Assembly (NCBI GenBank): GCA_964441945.1
Contig: CAYTWB010000001.1
Location: 62,001-126,000 of the forward strand
From: JADGQM01 sp964441945
GTDB taxonomy: Bacteria > Desulfobacterota > Syntrophobacteria > Syntrophobacterales > Syntrophobacteraceae
Length of the DNA: 64,000 nucleotides
Direction: 5' to 3'
The position numbers and the translations under genes were made by a program. Of the stretch, positions 8,797 through 16,839 are shown one piece after another; the first letter of the stretch is position 1; each line of letters starts with the position of its first letter. The notes under the pieces were generated by a model, which ran no database searches, was not told the origin of the DNA, and was given only the letters and a program-made list of their open reading frames with translations.

Positions 8797-9944
8797 CAAA
8801 GCCTCACATTCCCATGCAAAAAGAGACCCTATGTATCCACAGCGGGACCTACCATGATGGTGCGACACGGGGCGTCAACACACCGATCTTCGTTTCTTCT
8901 TCGTTCGAGTATCTGGAGCGAGAGGACTGTCCTTATCCCAGGTACTTCAACACCCCTAACCAGGCTGCTGTGGTGGCAAAGCTTTCTGCACTGGAAGGGG
9001 CGGAGGACGGTGTGCTTTTCAGCTCGGGAATGGCCGCCATGAGCACAGCATTGCTTGCACTGGCCGGTGCGGGAGACCATGTGGTGGTCCTGGACGAGCT
9101 GTATGGCGGCACCCACGCCTTCGCCACGGACACCTTCGACCGGCTGGGCATCCGGTATTCCTTCGTGGCAACGGATGCCGATGCGGTGGCCGATGCGATG
9201 AGATCAAATACCAAAGTGGTCATTATCGAATCGCCGACCAACCCTTTGCTCAATGTGATTGACATCCACCGGGTGGCCGAGTTGGCCGGGCAGCGCGGTG
9301 TGAGCACGATTATCGACAATACCTTCGCCTCGCCGGTAAACCAAACTCCCATCAAACTCGGCATCGACGTGGTCGTTCACAGTGGGACCAAGTACCTGGG
9401 CGGACATAGCGATCTGTGCTGCGGCGTTGCCCTCACCTCCCGCAAACTCGCGTCCCGAATACGAGCCATGGCCAGGCACCTGGGCGGCAGTCTGAACGCC
9501 ATCAGCTGCTACCTGCTGGAAAGGAGCCTGAAAACATTGGTGCTGCGAGTTGAGCGGCAGACACAAAACGCGATGCGAATCGCTGAATTCCTGTCGCAAC
9601 AGACGGAAGTGGCCAGGGTCAATTATCCCGGGCTGCCGCAGTTTCGAGGACACGACATTGCCGGAGCACAGATGCGCGGATTCGGTGCCATGCTCTCCTT
9701 CGACCTTGATCCCGATGCAGTCTTACCTGTCGACTTCCTGAATCGACTGCAACTCATTCGACCGGCAGTGAGTCTGGGTGGAGTCGAAACGCTCATCTGC
9801 TCGCCGGCGGAAACCTCGCATGCGAAAATATCGGCGGAGGAGCGCCGAAGAATCGGCGTCGGAGAATCGGTTTTGAGACTCTCCGTGGGGATCGAACACG
9901 TGGACGATCTGATTGATGACCTGAAACGGGGCCTCAACCAATAA
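8793..9944 (+). CDS. PLP-dependent trans-sulfuration enzyme (cystathionine gamma-lyase/synthase or methionine gamma-lyase family)
   Basis: This 383-residue cytoplasmic enzyme belongs to the Cys/Met metabolism PLP family. Lys200 in HSGTKYLGGHSD is the Schiff-base lysine, and YFNTPNQ, SSGMAAM, ESPTNP and IDNTFASP are the other family motifs. Members catalyse gamma- or beta-eliminations or replacements on cystathionine, homocysteine or methionine; the sequence alone does not fix which. The ATG overlaps the cyclase stop (ATGA), so translation is probably coupled to the adenylate cyclase, an unexpected partner. A Bcp-type peroxiredoxin follows after 29 bp, suggesting a sulfur or redox theme. Confidence 0.9.
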   Translation: MTKPHIPMQKETLCIHSGTYHDGATRGVNTPIFVSSSFEYLEREDCPYPRYFNTPNQAAVVAKLSALEGAEDGVLFSSGMAAMSTALLALAGAGDHVVVLDELYGGTHAFATDTFDRLGIRYSFVATDADAVADAMRSNTKVVIIESPTNPLLNVIDIHRVAELAGQRGVSTIIDNTFASPVNQTPIKLGIDVVVHSGTKYLGGHSDLCCGVALTSRKLASRIRAMARHLGGSLNAISCYLLERSLKTLVLRVERQTQNAMRIAEFLSQQTEVARVNYPGLPQFRGHDIAGAQMRGFGAMLSFDLDPDAVLPVDFLNRLQLIRPAVSLGGVETLICSPAETSHAKISAEERRRIGVGESVLRLSVGIEHVDDLIDDLKRGLNQ

Positions 9945-9973
9945 CACCAAATTCAATCCGGCAGGAGGGAACC

Positions 9974-10459
9974 ATGATTGAGCCAGGGAAAGCAGCACCG
10001 GATTTTTGCCTGTCTTCGGACGACGGCGACGAAGTTTGCCTCAAAGATTTGAAAGGGAAATGGGGAGTTTTGTACTTTTATCCGAGAGACAATACGAGTG
10101 GGTGAACCACAGAAGCTCTGGAGTTCTCAGAGCGATCCGACGATTTTGCAGCCCTGGGAGCAGTCGTACTTGGGGTAAGCCCCGACTCGGTGGCATCCCA
10201 TAAGAAGTTCAGAGAAAAGCACAACCTCACAGTGAAGCTCCTGAGTGACCCGGAACACAGGGTTTTAGAAAGCTATGGCGCCTGGGGAATCAAGAAAATG
10301 TATGGAAAAGAGTCTGCCGGGGTCATCCGCAGCACCGCTCTCATCGATCCCACGGGGATTGTCAGGCTCGTATGGCCCAAGGCCAAATCCTCCGGTCACG
10401 CCCAACAGGTGTTCGATGCCTTGCGGGACCTGGTAAAACAAGACTCGAAGTCTTCATGA
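9974..10459 (+). CDS. bcp: Bcp/PrxQ-type peroxiredoxin, probable selenoprotein (UGA = Sec at residue 44)
   Basis: Reading from ATG 9974 (GGAGG upstream at 9963-9968) gives a 161-residue peroxiredoxin if the TGA at 10103-10105 is read through. Flanking residues are YFYPRDNTSG-[TGA]-TTEALEFS, so the TGA occupies exactly the peroxidatic Cys of the family motif DNTPGCTTEA. The downstream frame stays open and family-like (GVSPDSVASHKKF, LLSDPEHRVLESYGAWG) to the TAA/TGA at 10459. A 6-bp hairpin with a 7-nt loop starts 10 nt after the TGA. Bcp reduces peroxides using thioredoxin. The usual second Cys five residues downstream is Leu; other Cys residues (14 and 27) are N-terminal. A plain ORF caller splits this gene or annotates only its second half. 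The alternative, a nonsense mutation, is less likely. Confidence 0.88.
10103..10133 (+). promoter_or_regulatory. UGA-Sec codon with bacterial SECIS-like hairpin
   Basis: TGA at 10103-10105 is followed by a perfect stem GCTCTG (10115-10120) / CAGAGC (10128-10133) around a loop GAGTTCT (10121-10127). The first loop base is G and lies 16 nt after the TGA, which fits the general bacterial SECIS description (apical loop about 16-37 nt downstream, G among its first two bases). Confidence 0.75.
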
Positions 10460-10567
10460 GAAGTTTTTCGCCGGGGCTTTGTTCCGATTCAACCAGGAAT
10501 CGGGCTGACCGGTTTCAGCAAGGCCGGGGCACTGGGAACAATCCTGCAAGCCGAGAGGAATGACGCA

Positions 10568-11350
10568 ATGGGGGAGTATCGAGGTTTTCAGACCGGTTCA
10601 TGTTCCGAGTCGAAGGTGCTTACCGTTGTGGATCTCCACAAGGCATACGGCGATTCTGTTGCCGTGGACGGCGTCTCCTTCAATGTGGATCGGAACCAGA
10701 TCGTCGGCCTTTTGGGCCCCAACGGCGCCGGTAAGACTACGATCATCAATATGATTCTGTGCGTTCTTGAACCGAGTGCCGGAACGATCTGTATTGAAGG
10801 GGTGGATGTTGCAGAGCGCCGTTCCGAGGCGATCGAACGGACAAACTTCGCCGCAGTCTACGCTCCATTGCCCGGGAACCTGACGGTCTACCAGAACCTG
10901 AGGGTCTTCGGTCTTCTGTACGGAGTCCCGCTCTTGTCGCAACGCATGGAGGAAGTGATCGAGCAGTTCAATCTCGAGAGCTTCCGAAACATCAAGTGCG
11001 GGCTTCTCTCTTCGGGAGAACAAACGCGGGTGGGTCTCGCGAAAGCGATGCTCAATCGCCCGCACCTCCTGTTGCTCGATGAACCGACCGCGTCACTCGA
11101 TCCCGCGACCGCGCAGGATATTCGAATGAAGATCCGCGAGTTCGCCCTGCAGGGTGACGGCGGAGTCCTCTGGACCTCACACAATATGTACGAGGTCGCC
11201 GAGGTTTGTGACCGCGTGCTCTTTCTCTCCCGTGGCCGGATTCTCCTGGAAGGTGACCCGAAGACCTTGCCGCATGACCACGGCAGGGAGACCCTGGAAG
11301 AGCTCTTCATCAGTGTGGCGCGGGAACCGCTGACTTTCTCAGGGACATGA
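10568..11350 (+). CDS. ABC-2 type exporter, ATP-binding subunit
   Basis: The 260-residue cytoplasmic ATPase has Walker A GPNGAGKTT (about residues 53-61), an ABC signature in the degenerate form LLSSGEQTRVGLAKAML, Walker B LLLLDEPTASLDP and the switch His in TSHNM. It resembles NatA/CcmA-type ATPases that power ABC-2 exporters. Its stop overlaps the start of the permease at 11347, so the two are surely a pair. ATG 10568 has AGAGGA about 10 nt upstream. The 108-bp gap after bcp is long enough for its own promoter. Substrate is unknown. Confidence 0.92.
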   Translation: MGEYRGFQTGSCSESKVLTVVDLHKAYGDSVAVDGVSFNVDRNQIVGLLGPNGAGKTTIINMILCVLEPSAGTICIEGVDVAERRSEAIERTNFAAVYAPLPGNLTVYQNLRVFGLLYGVPLLSQRMEEVIEQFNLESFRNIKCGLLSSGEQTRVGLAKAMLNRPHLLLLDEPTASLDPATAQDIRMKIREFALQGDGGVLWTSHNMYEVAEVCDRVLFLSRGRILLEGDPKTLPHDHGRETLEELFISVAREPLTFSGT

Positions 11351-12159
11351 GCCGCATGCGTATCAATCCCGTTGCCGCCATCCTCCTCCGGCATTTCTAC
11401 CTCCTGCGGGGCAGCCCGGCGCGTATGCTGCCCCTCTTTGTCTGGGTCGCTATCGATATGGTTCTCTGGGGATTTACCACCCGGTATCTCAATACCATTG
11501 CATCGAGCGGGTTTGATTTCGTGCCGGTCCTCCTCGGGGCCGTCCTGCTCTACGACTTTCTCATTCGGGTCATGCAGGGGGTGACGCTCATTTTTTTCGA
11601 GGATGTCTGGTCGCGCAATTTCCTTAATATCTTTGCCACACCGCTCACCATATCCGAATACGTGACCGGGCTGGTGCTGTCGAGCATCGTGACGAGCTCG
11701 GTCGGCCTGATCGTGATGCTTCTGCTCGCAACCACCGTATTCGGCCTCTCCATTTCAATCTATGGCCTCATGTTCGTTCCCTTTCTGCTCGTCCTGTTTC
11801 TGTTCGGGATTGCCCTGGGCATCTTCGGCAGCGCCGTGGTGCTTCGACTGGGACCGGCGTCCGAGTGGTTCATCTGGCCCATTCCCGGTCTCATCGCGCC
11901 CTTTGCCGGGGTCTTTTACCCCTTATCGACACTCCCGGAGTGGATGCGGGCCGTCTCGTCTCTTCTACCGCCGTCGTATGTCTTCGAGGGCATGCGGGCG
12001 ATCATTTCCGACGGCGCCTTATCCGGGACCTCACTGCCATGGGGCGGGGGGCTTGCAGCATTTTATCTGGTGCTGGCCTGCCTCTTTTTCAAACGCATCC
12101 ATCGGTATGCCGTGAGCACCGGGCTTATCGCCCGCTACAGCGCTGAAAGTGTGAATTAG
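11347..12159 (+). CDS. ABC-2 type exporter, permease subunit
   Basis: The 270-residue inner-membrane protein has about six hydrophobic segments (around residues 25-45, 55-75, 105-130, 138-165, 175-195 and 230-250) and the ABC-2 type layout, with LPPSYVFEGMRAII before the last helix. The ATG at 11347 overlaps the ATPase stop by 4 nt. It is the membrane partner of the ATPase at 10568 and probably exports a lipid, polysaccharide or small molecule; nothing in the neighbourhood identifies it. Confidence 0.88.
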   Translation: MSRMRINPVAAILLRHFYLLRGSPARMLPLFVWVAIDMVLWGFTTRYLNTIASSGFDFVPVLLGAVLLYDFLIRVMQGVTLIFFEDVWSRNFLNIFATPLTISEYVTGLVLSSIVTSSVGLIVMLLLATTVFGLSISIYGLMFVPFLLVLFLFGIALGIFGSAVVLRLGPASEWFIWPIPGLIAPFAGVFYPLSTLPEWMRAVSSLLPPSYVFEGMRAIISDGALSGTSLPWGGGLAAFYLVLACLFFKRIHRYAVSTGLIARYSAESVN

Positions 12160-12464
12160 CGGTAGTCGTTGATGAGGGTGTTCTGAACATCATCTAGACA
12201 GAGGAGGTTCCCCTTGTCGCCGGACTGGTCGCAGATCAGCTCCTCCCGGGTGAAAACGGATGAACCGCTGGCGTGATCTTGCCCGCCGGATCACAGGTCT
12301 TGCCGAACGGCGGTGGCACGCAAAGAGATGGATCTTTTCTTTCGGCGCCGATGCCCGGGTAATTAAGTCCCAAAAGCTTCGAGACGACATTGTTCAGGAG
12401 CTGACCAGAACAAGCAACGGGTATCAATAAGCTGAAGTCTCCTTGCGTCTGCCTCACCAGCCTG
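12160..12464. other. 305-bp gap between convergent genes; possible gene remnant on minus strand
   Basis: On the minus strand, one frame (about 12430-12240) reads VSKLLGLNYPGIGAERK and continues through a Cys/Pro-rich stretch to a stop. The adjacent frame (about 12245-12160) reads GDKGNLLCLDDVQNTLINDY to a stop beside the permease end. Together they look like a short protein broken by a frameshift, but I recognise no family. There is no clear start, ribosome binding site or terminator. Confidence 0.25.
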
Positions 12465-13553
12465 TTACGTACACCCTTGACTGTAGCGAGCGAGGAGGCG
12501 GGCAAGCAAGGGTCCGACAAGCACCACGACTACGAAGCGGACGGTCTGGAAGGCCATGACGAAAGGGAGATCGACATGGCTTGTTGCCCCGATTATGGCG
12601 ATCGAATCCATTCCGCCCGGGCTTGTTGCCAGGTAGGCGGTCAGGAGGTCGATATGAATGGTCTTGGTGAGGATGAACCCAAGGCAGCCGCAGGAGGCAA
12701 TCAGGACGAGAAACGAGGTGACTATCAGCGGCAGCGCACGGGCGGCCTGTGCGATGATGTTTCTCTGAAAGCTGAGGCCGATCCGCCATCCGACAAGCGC
12801 GTAGCTGATGGCAAGGAGCCATGGGGGGAGGACGATTTCAATGAGGCCGGCTGCATGAAGGATAGAACCTATCGCCCAGGGGACAAGCAGCGGCCCTGCA
12901 GGAATCCGGAGGAGCCAGCCGGCCACGGCGCCCAGAAAGGAAAGCCCGAGCGTTTCGACAAATGGAACCAACTGGATGGCGGGTAACCATTCGGTCCCGC
13001 CGGCTTGACTGGCTGTACCGGCCCACAATTTAGCAACCACCGACGCCGCACCCGCTACCAGAACGACGCGCAAATACTGCATAAAGGCGACAAGCCGAGC
13101 ATCAGCCCCAAAAGAGGGGGCCATCAGCATCATTGCTGTAGCCGCGCCAGGAGAGCAGCCCCAGATCGCGGTCGTTCCCGGCAGTCCGCTCCAGCGATTG
13201 ATCAGGCAGCCCAAGAAACTGCTCGCCCCGATAACCGCAAGCGTAACACCCAGAAACAAAGGCCATTGCGTGATGAAGGTGAGAACGATGGTCGAGGTAA
13301 CGGAGCGGGCTATAAGGCATCCAATAATTGCCTGGGAACCGAAATAAGCCAGGCGGGGGACATGGATACTCCCACCGGCGCAGCCGACAACAGCGCCGAC
13401 AATCATCGGTCCAAGCAGCAACGCAGCGGGAAGACCCGCCATTTGGAGCAACAGGGCAAGGATTGCCGAAAACACGATCAGAAGGCCCCATTGCAGGGAG
13501 CGCGGAAAACTCGCCCGCGAAAACAGCATCAACGGATTCGGCCGATTTGTCAT
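12465..13553 (-). CDS. AbrB-family membrane protein (PF05145-like)
   Basis: About ten hydrophobic segments are arranged as two similar halves of roughly 160 residues, each containing the duplicated AbrB motif: GCSPGAATAMMLMAPSFGAD in the first and TSPGGMDSIAIIGA in the second. Members are annotated as AbrB family transporters or ammonia monooxygenase-related proteins; their biochemical role is poorly established. I prefer ATG 13553 (MTNRPN) over the GTG at 13568, neither of which has a strong ribosome binding site. It converges on the ABC exporter genes. Confidence 0.82.
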   Translation of the reverse strand: MTNRPNPLMLFSRASFPRSLQWGLLIVFSAILALLLQMAGLPAALLLGPMIVGAVVGCAGGSIHVPRLAYFGSQAIIGCLIARSVTSTIVLTFITQWPLFLGVTLAVIGASSFLGCLINRWSGLPGTTAIWGCSPGAATAMMLMAPSFGADARLVAFMQYLRVVLVAGAASVVAKLWAGTASQAGGTEWLPAIQLVPFVETLGLSFLGAVAGWLLRIPAGPLLVPWAIGSILHAAGLIEIVLPPWLLAISYALVGWRIGLSFQRNIIAQAARALPLIVTSFLVLIASCGCLGFILTKTIHIDLLTAYLATSPGGMDSIAIIGATSHVDLPFVMAFQTVRFVVVVLVGPLLARLLARYSQGCT

Positions 13554-14167
13554 AATGCCCACTTGCACCCGCGAATAAAGGACTGAAACCCGACAGAAAT
13601 CATCTGAGAATCAAAAGACTCGCACGCACCCGCAGTGCCTGTTTTGTTTCTCCGCATGGCCATGAAATTGTAAATCTTTGGCGGGACTTTCGAAACCGGT
13701 TTCATCGAGAGAATTTCGATCATCGATCCGTACCCGCTCAATCGAACGAAACGCAGTTCTCCCCGGGCATGAAACCGCACTTGATGGTAAAGGCCGCGAA
13801 AAGGCGCAAGAAACGCAAGATGAATGCCTCTTTTGCGCCTTTTTTCGGCCACGCTGCAGGGCGGATTCCAGCTGCGTTTTCGTTGCAAAGGTGTTCAACC
13901 GCAGTTCTGGAACGGCCTGTGATCGGGATCGCAGCACCGTCGAAGGACCTGAAAACAACCAGACCGGCTCGCCTTCACACAAACATCCTTGTCCCTGGCA
14001 GAAATCAGCCTGACAGCTGTTGCATAATCGTCGCAAGAGTACTAAAGGAGGTTGCCTTGCAGTAGGGGTGTTCAGTCGAAAGCAGGCCGTCGCTGCATGG
14101 TCAGGGACCTGGAGGTTCAGGCAGGAAAACTTGAAACGGTTTCAGGGCATCAACGCGGAAGGACCTT
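13554..14167. other. ~610-bp intergenic region with an isolated terminator-like hairpin
   Basis: The region separates two divergent genes. Open frames here (for example 13678-14013 plus and 13550-13888 minus) lack ribosome binding sites and family resemblance. A strong hairpin lies at 13799-13843 and is listed separately. Confidence 0.5.
13799..13845 (+). terminator. Terminator-like inverted repeat in a divergent intergenic region
   Basis: AAAAGGCGCAA (13799-13809) pairs perfectly with TTGCGCCTTTT (13833-13843), followed by further T residues. It could terminate transcripts in either direction, but it lies upstream of both flanking genes, where no terminator is expected. An unannotated small transcript could end here. 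Confidence 0.45.
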
Positions 14168-14833
14168 GTGAAGAGAATGAGGATTGCATATTTTGCGTTT
14201 CTTCTTTTGCTTGTGCCCCAGCTCTGCTGGGGATGGCAGGGGAAGGTCGTGCGTCTTGAAGACGGAGACTCGGGCATTGCACTTGTTCGGGGAAAGGATA
14301 TCAAGTTCAGACTCTACGGCGTGGATGCTCCGGAAGCGGAGCAGGACTTTGGTGGCAGGGCAAAGTCGTATTCTTCAAGGCTGATGCTCCGGAAGGTTGT
14401 CGAGATGGAAACCATGGATCGTGACCGATACGACCGTGAAGTGGTCCTGGTGATTGTCGATGGGAAGTGTGCCAGTGAGGAACTCGTAAAGGCCGGGCTC
14501 GCGTGGGTCTACTCGCAGTATTGCGGAGACGACCGTTGTGACGGATGGGTCCGACTGCAGGAGCAGGCCAAAGCGAAGCGGATTGGGCTTTGGGCCGCCC
14601 GGAACCCTCTTCCTCCGTGGGAGTACAGAGAACGCCAAAGACCGGATGGTTCTTCCTGGGGCTGGGGATTGGTGACTCGTTTGCTGGGTGACTATCACGG
14701 CAACGAAAGCTCTCATATTTTTCATCGAATGGGATGCAAGTACTTCGATTGTGAAGGATGCACCGTAGTCTTTTCGAACCGGGAGGAAGCCATCCGAAAG
14801 GGTTTCAAGCCATGTCAGGTGTGCAGGCCGTGA
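14168..14833 (+). CDS. Secreted thermonuclease-like protein (SNase domain) with Cys-rich C-terminal module
   Basis: The GTG at 14168 has GGAAGGA upstream and begins a signal peptide (cleavage near CWG-W, about residue 22). Residues about 23-140 form an SNase (OB-fold) domain: DGDS, RLYGVDAPE, the catalytic Arg region MDRDRYDREV and GLAWVYSQYC. Residues about 165-221 contain a separate metal-binding-like module, HIFHRMGCKYFDCEGC...FKPCQVCRP, which resembles the Cys4 N-terminal zinc module of Ada and Ada-like domains found after SNase domains. It probably degrades extracellular or periplasmic nucleic acid. The gene stands alone. Confidence 0.85.
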   Translation: MKRMRIAYFAFLLLLVPQLCWGWQGKVVRLEDGDSGIALVRGKDIKFRLYGVDAPEAEQDFGGRAKSYSSRLMLRKVVEMETMDRDRYDREVVLVIVDGKCASEELVKAGLAWVYSQYCGDDRCDGWVRLQEQAKAKRIGLWAARNPLPPWEYRERQRPDGSSWGWGLVTRLLGDYHGNESSHIFHRMGCKYFDCEGCTVVFSNREEAIRKGFKPCQVCRP

Positions 14834-14899
14834 AGACAGCCGAAACTCCAACGGCATCTTGCTCGACCCGCAAGATAAGGGGGGACACGGAGTGAAGCC

Positions 14900-15362
14900 G
14901 ATCGAAGACGTAGCGAACCCTTCACCAGCCTGAAAAAACAGGAAAGCATGCCAGTTCTTCTTGCTCCAGCGAACAAACACAATGCTCACCTTCCCCGTGA
15001 GGGGTAGCTCCACATTGAGGATAGCTGCCTGTTGCATTTGGGCCGGCAGATGACCCCAAAACCAATGGCGAGGATCTGCGAGATGACTTTGTCGCAGGCA
15101 AACCAGGAGTCAAAGAGAACAAAGCGAACACTGATCGCGTTTTGCCAGCACCTCTGGATCATCTGAACCAATAGGTCTGTCTTTTTCTCAAAGGTATCCT
15201 TCTGAGCCTGGATGAGGTCTTCTGGGGCCGATCCGTCGGCGGAAGTCTGCGAACAAGACCCTGCATACTGTTCCACAGTGCTCGAAATATAAAGGCCGCC
15301 CACAGGTTGAAGAGGCAACCCGTGAGCGGCCAGTTCTGCGGCTTATCAAGTTCACGTAACAA
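14900..15362 (-). pseudogene. Decayed DDE transposase (IS4-like) remnant
   Basis: On the minus strand, the frame 15318-14986 contains RFVLFDSWFACDKVISQILAIGFGVICRPK split over a DDE-transposase beta-strand with its Asp. The adjacent frame (from 15037 leftward) continues with VELPLTGKVSIVFVRWSKKNWHAFLF, another typical transposase segment. A third frame (15362-15300) reads LDKPQNWPLTGCLFNLWAAF. Fragments in three frames, without a start or the last catalytic Glu, indicate a frameshifted relic. It lies next to two tRNA genes. Confidence 0.65.
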
Positions 15363-15436
15363 CTGGACCTTTGGTCCTACGATTGGTCCGATGCAAGAAG
15401 CCTGATTCGCTCGCTCCCCTAAGTTGTCGGTTTTCT

Positions 15437-15512
15437 TGGTAGTCCCAACGGGGTTCGAACCCGTGTCTCTGGCGTGAGAGGCCAGTATCCTAGGCCACTA
15501 GACGATGGGACC
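15437..15512 (-). tRNA. tRNA-Glu (anticodon CUC)
   Basis: On the minus strand, the 5' acceptor GGTCCCA pairs with 3' TGGGACT, followed by discriminator A and an encoded CCA. The anticodon stem-loop is CTGGC-CTCTCAC-GCCAG (anticodon CTC), and the T loop is TTCGAAC. It lies 5 nt from tRNA-Gln and downstream of coaD on the same strand. Confidence 0.95.
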
Positions 15513-15517
15513 CTTTG

Positions 15518-15591
<74 letters not shown>

Positions 15592-15715
15592 GCAACCACG
15601 GGGAACCTAGTAGAATTCTTCGATCAAGTCAAGTCTAAAGCTAATAACGGGCGAGATCAAAAGCACGAGTTGGACGTTATGTGATGGTGGCATCCGGCTT
15701 CTGAGCGGGAAAACG

Positions 15716-16225
15716 CTACATGGAAATCACGGGCTTCTGGCCCAGCCGTTCTGCCAGCTTTTTTTCCACGGGCTCAGGGACAAGACCGTTCACACATCCG
15801 CCGGACATAACGACTTCCTTGATAATGCTTGAACTGATGAAGATATACCGCATCCCCGTCATGAGAAAGAGCGTTTCGATTTCGGTGCTGAGCTTGCGGT
15901 TCATCAATGCCATCTGAAATTCGTATTCAAAGTCGCTGATTGCCCGCAATCCGCGTAGAATCGCACAGGCTTTGACCCTTCTCACATAATCCACCAGCAG
16001 TCCATGGAAGGTATCCACCTCCATGCGGTGTCCAAGAGGATGGCTTTTGATTGAGTCCTTGATCAGGTCAATACGTTCTTGAAGACTAAAGAGTGGCTTT
16101 TTCCCCGGGTTGGCGGCAATGGCGATCACGATCTTGTCGAAAATCCTCAGGCCGCGCTCAAGTAGATCCAGATGACCATTCGTGATGGGATCGAACGAAC
16201 CGGGGTAAACCGCCACCTTTTCCAT
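15716..16225 (-). CDS. coaD: Phosphopantetheine adenylyltransferase
   Basis: The 169-residue enzyme makes dephospho-CoA from 4'-phosphopantetheine and ATP. The class signature GSFDPITNGHLDLLERG (residues 9-25) contains the (T/N)xGH nucleotide-binding motif, and FISSSIIKEV is the second (ISSTxVR-like) motif. Length equals the family norm. It follows rsmD by 46 bp, the common rsmD-coaD pairing. ATG 16225 has AAGGAGA upstream. Confidence 0.97.
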   Translation of the reverse strand: MEKVAVYPGSFDPITNGHLDLLERGLRIFDKIVIAIAANPGKKPLFSLQERIDLIKDSIKSHPLGHRMEVDTFHGLLVDYVRRVKACAILRGLRAISDFEYEFQMALMNRKLSTEIETLFLMTGMRYIFISSSIIKEVVMSGGCVNGLVPEPVEKKLAERLGQKPVISM

Positions 16226-16271
16226 TCTCTTCTCCTTTCAGATAAGTCCCGAATAATGTCTCCTGCGCATA

Positions 16272-16829
16272 TCAGGAAGCAAGCTCTCTTGCATAGAAGG
16301 AAACCGCGGTATCCCCGTATTTTCGCGCCTGAGTCTTCACCCATTCCTGCAGACCGGATGGCAATAGCTCTTTATGGTGATGTTCAGCAACAACGAGAGT
16401 CCCGCTGTGTGCCAGATCCGCAAGGCTTAAAAGGTTTTCCTGGACCAATCCCTGATCATAGGGAGGATCCAGAAAAACCAAATCAAAGTCTTCTCCCTGA
16501 AGTCGCAGGCGGCGGATCGCATGAGCCGCCGATGTGGGAATGACTGTCACCCGGTCTTGCACACCACACCTTTTGATATTGGACTGGATCAGCCGAACAG
16601 CGTCCGGGCTTTTGTCAATAAAAACCGCCCGCAAAGCCCCGCGGCTCAAGGCCTCCAGACCCAGCGCTCCCGTTCCGGCAAAAAGGTCAAGGACTCTGGC
16701 TCCAACGACTGCCTGTCCGATAATGTTAAAGATTGCCTCACGCACGCGATCGGAAGTGGGCCGGATTTCCAGACCCTTGGGAACATTGAGGCGCCTTCCG
16801 CCAAAACTGCCAGCGACGATGCGCATCAT
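16272..16829 (-). CDS. rsmD: 16S rRNA (guanine966-N2)-methyltransferase
   Basis: This 185-residue SAM-dependent enzyme methylates G966 of 16S rRNA during 30S assembly. The motifs are DLFAGTGALGLEALSRGA (SAM binding) and FLDPPYDQG (the N2-guanine methyltransferase catalytic DPPY). The N-terminus RIVAGSFGGRRLNVP is typical of the family. It lies 10 bp downstream of asd and 46 bp upstream of coaD in the same operon. Confidence 0.96.
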   Translation of the reverse strand: MMRIVAGSFGGRRLNVPKGLEIRPTSDRVREAIFNIIGQAVVGARVLDLFAGTGALGLEALSRGALRAVFIDKSPDAVRLIQSNIKRCGVQDRVTVIPTSAAHAIRRLRLQGEDFDLVFLDPPYDQGLVQENLLSLADLAHSGTLVVAEHHHKELLPSGLQEWVKTQARKYGDTAVSFYARELAS

Positions 16830-16839
16830 TTCTGACCGC

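Noticed and set aside
10103..10105. In-frame TGA read as a pseudogene of bcp
   Set aside because: The stop is exactly at the peroxidatic Cys, the rest of the frame is intact and a SECIS-like hairpin follows, so recoding is the better explanation.
13678..14013. 112-codon plus-strand frame in the 13.6-14.1 kb gap
   Set aside because: No ribosome binding site, no family resemblance, and it runs through the terminator-like hairpin.
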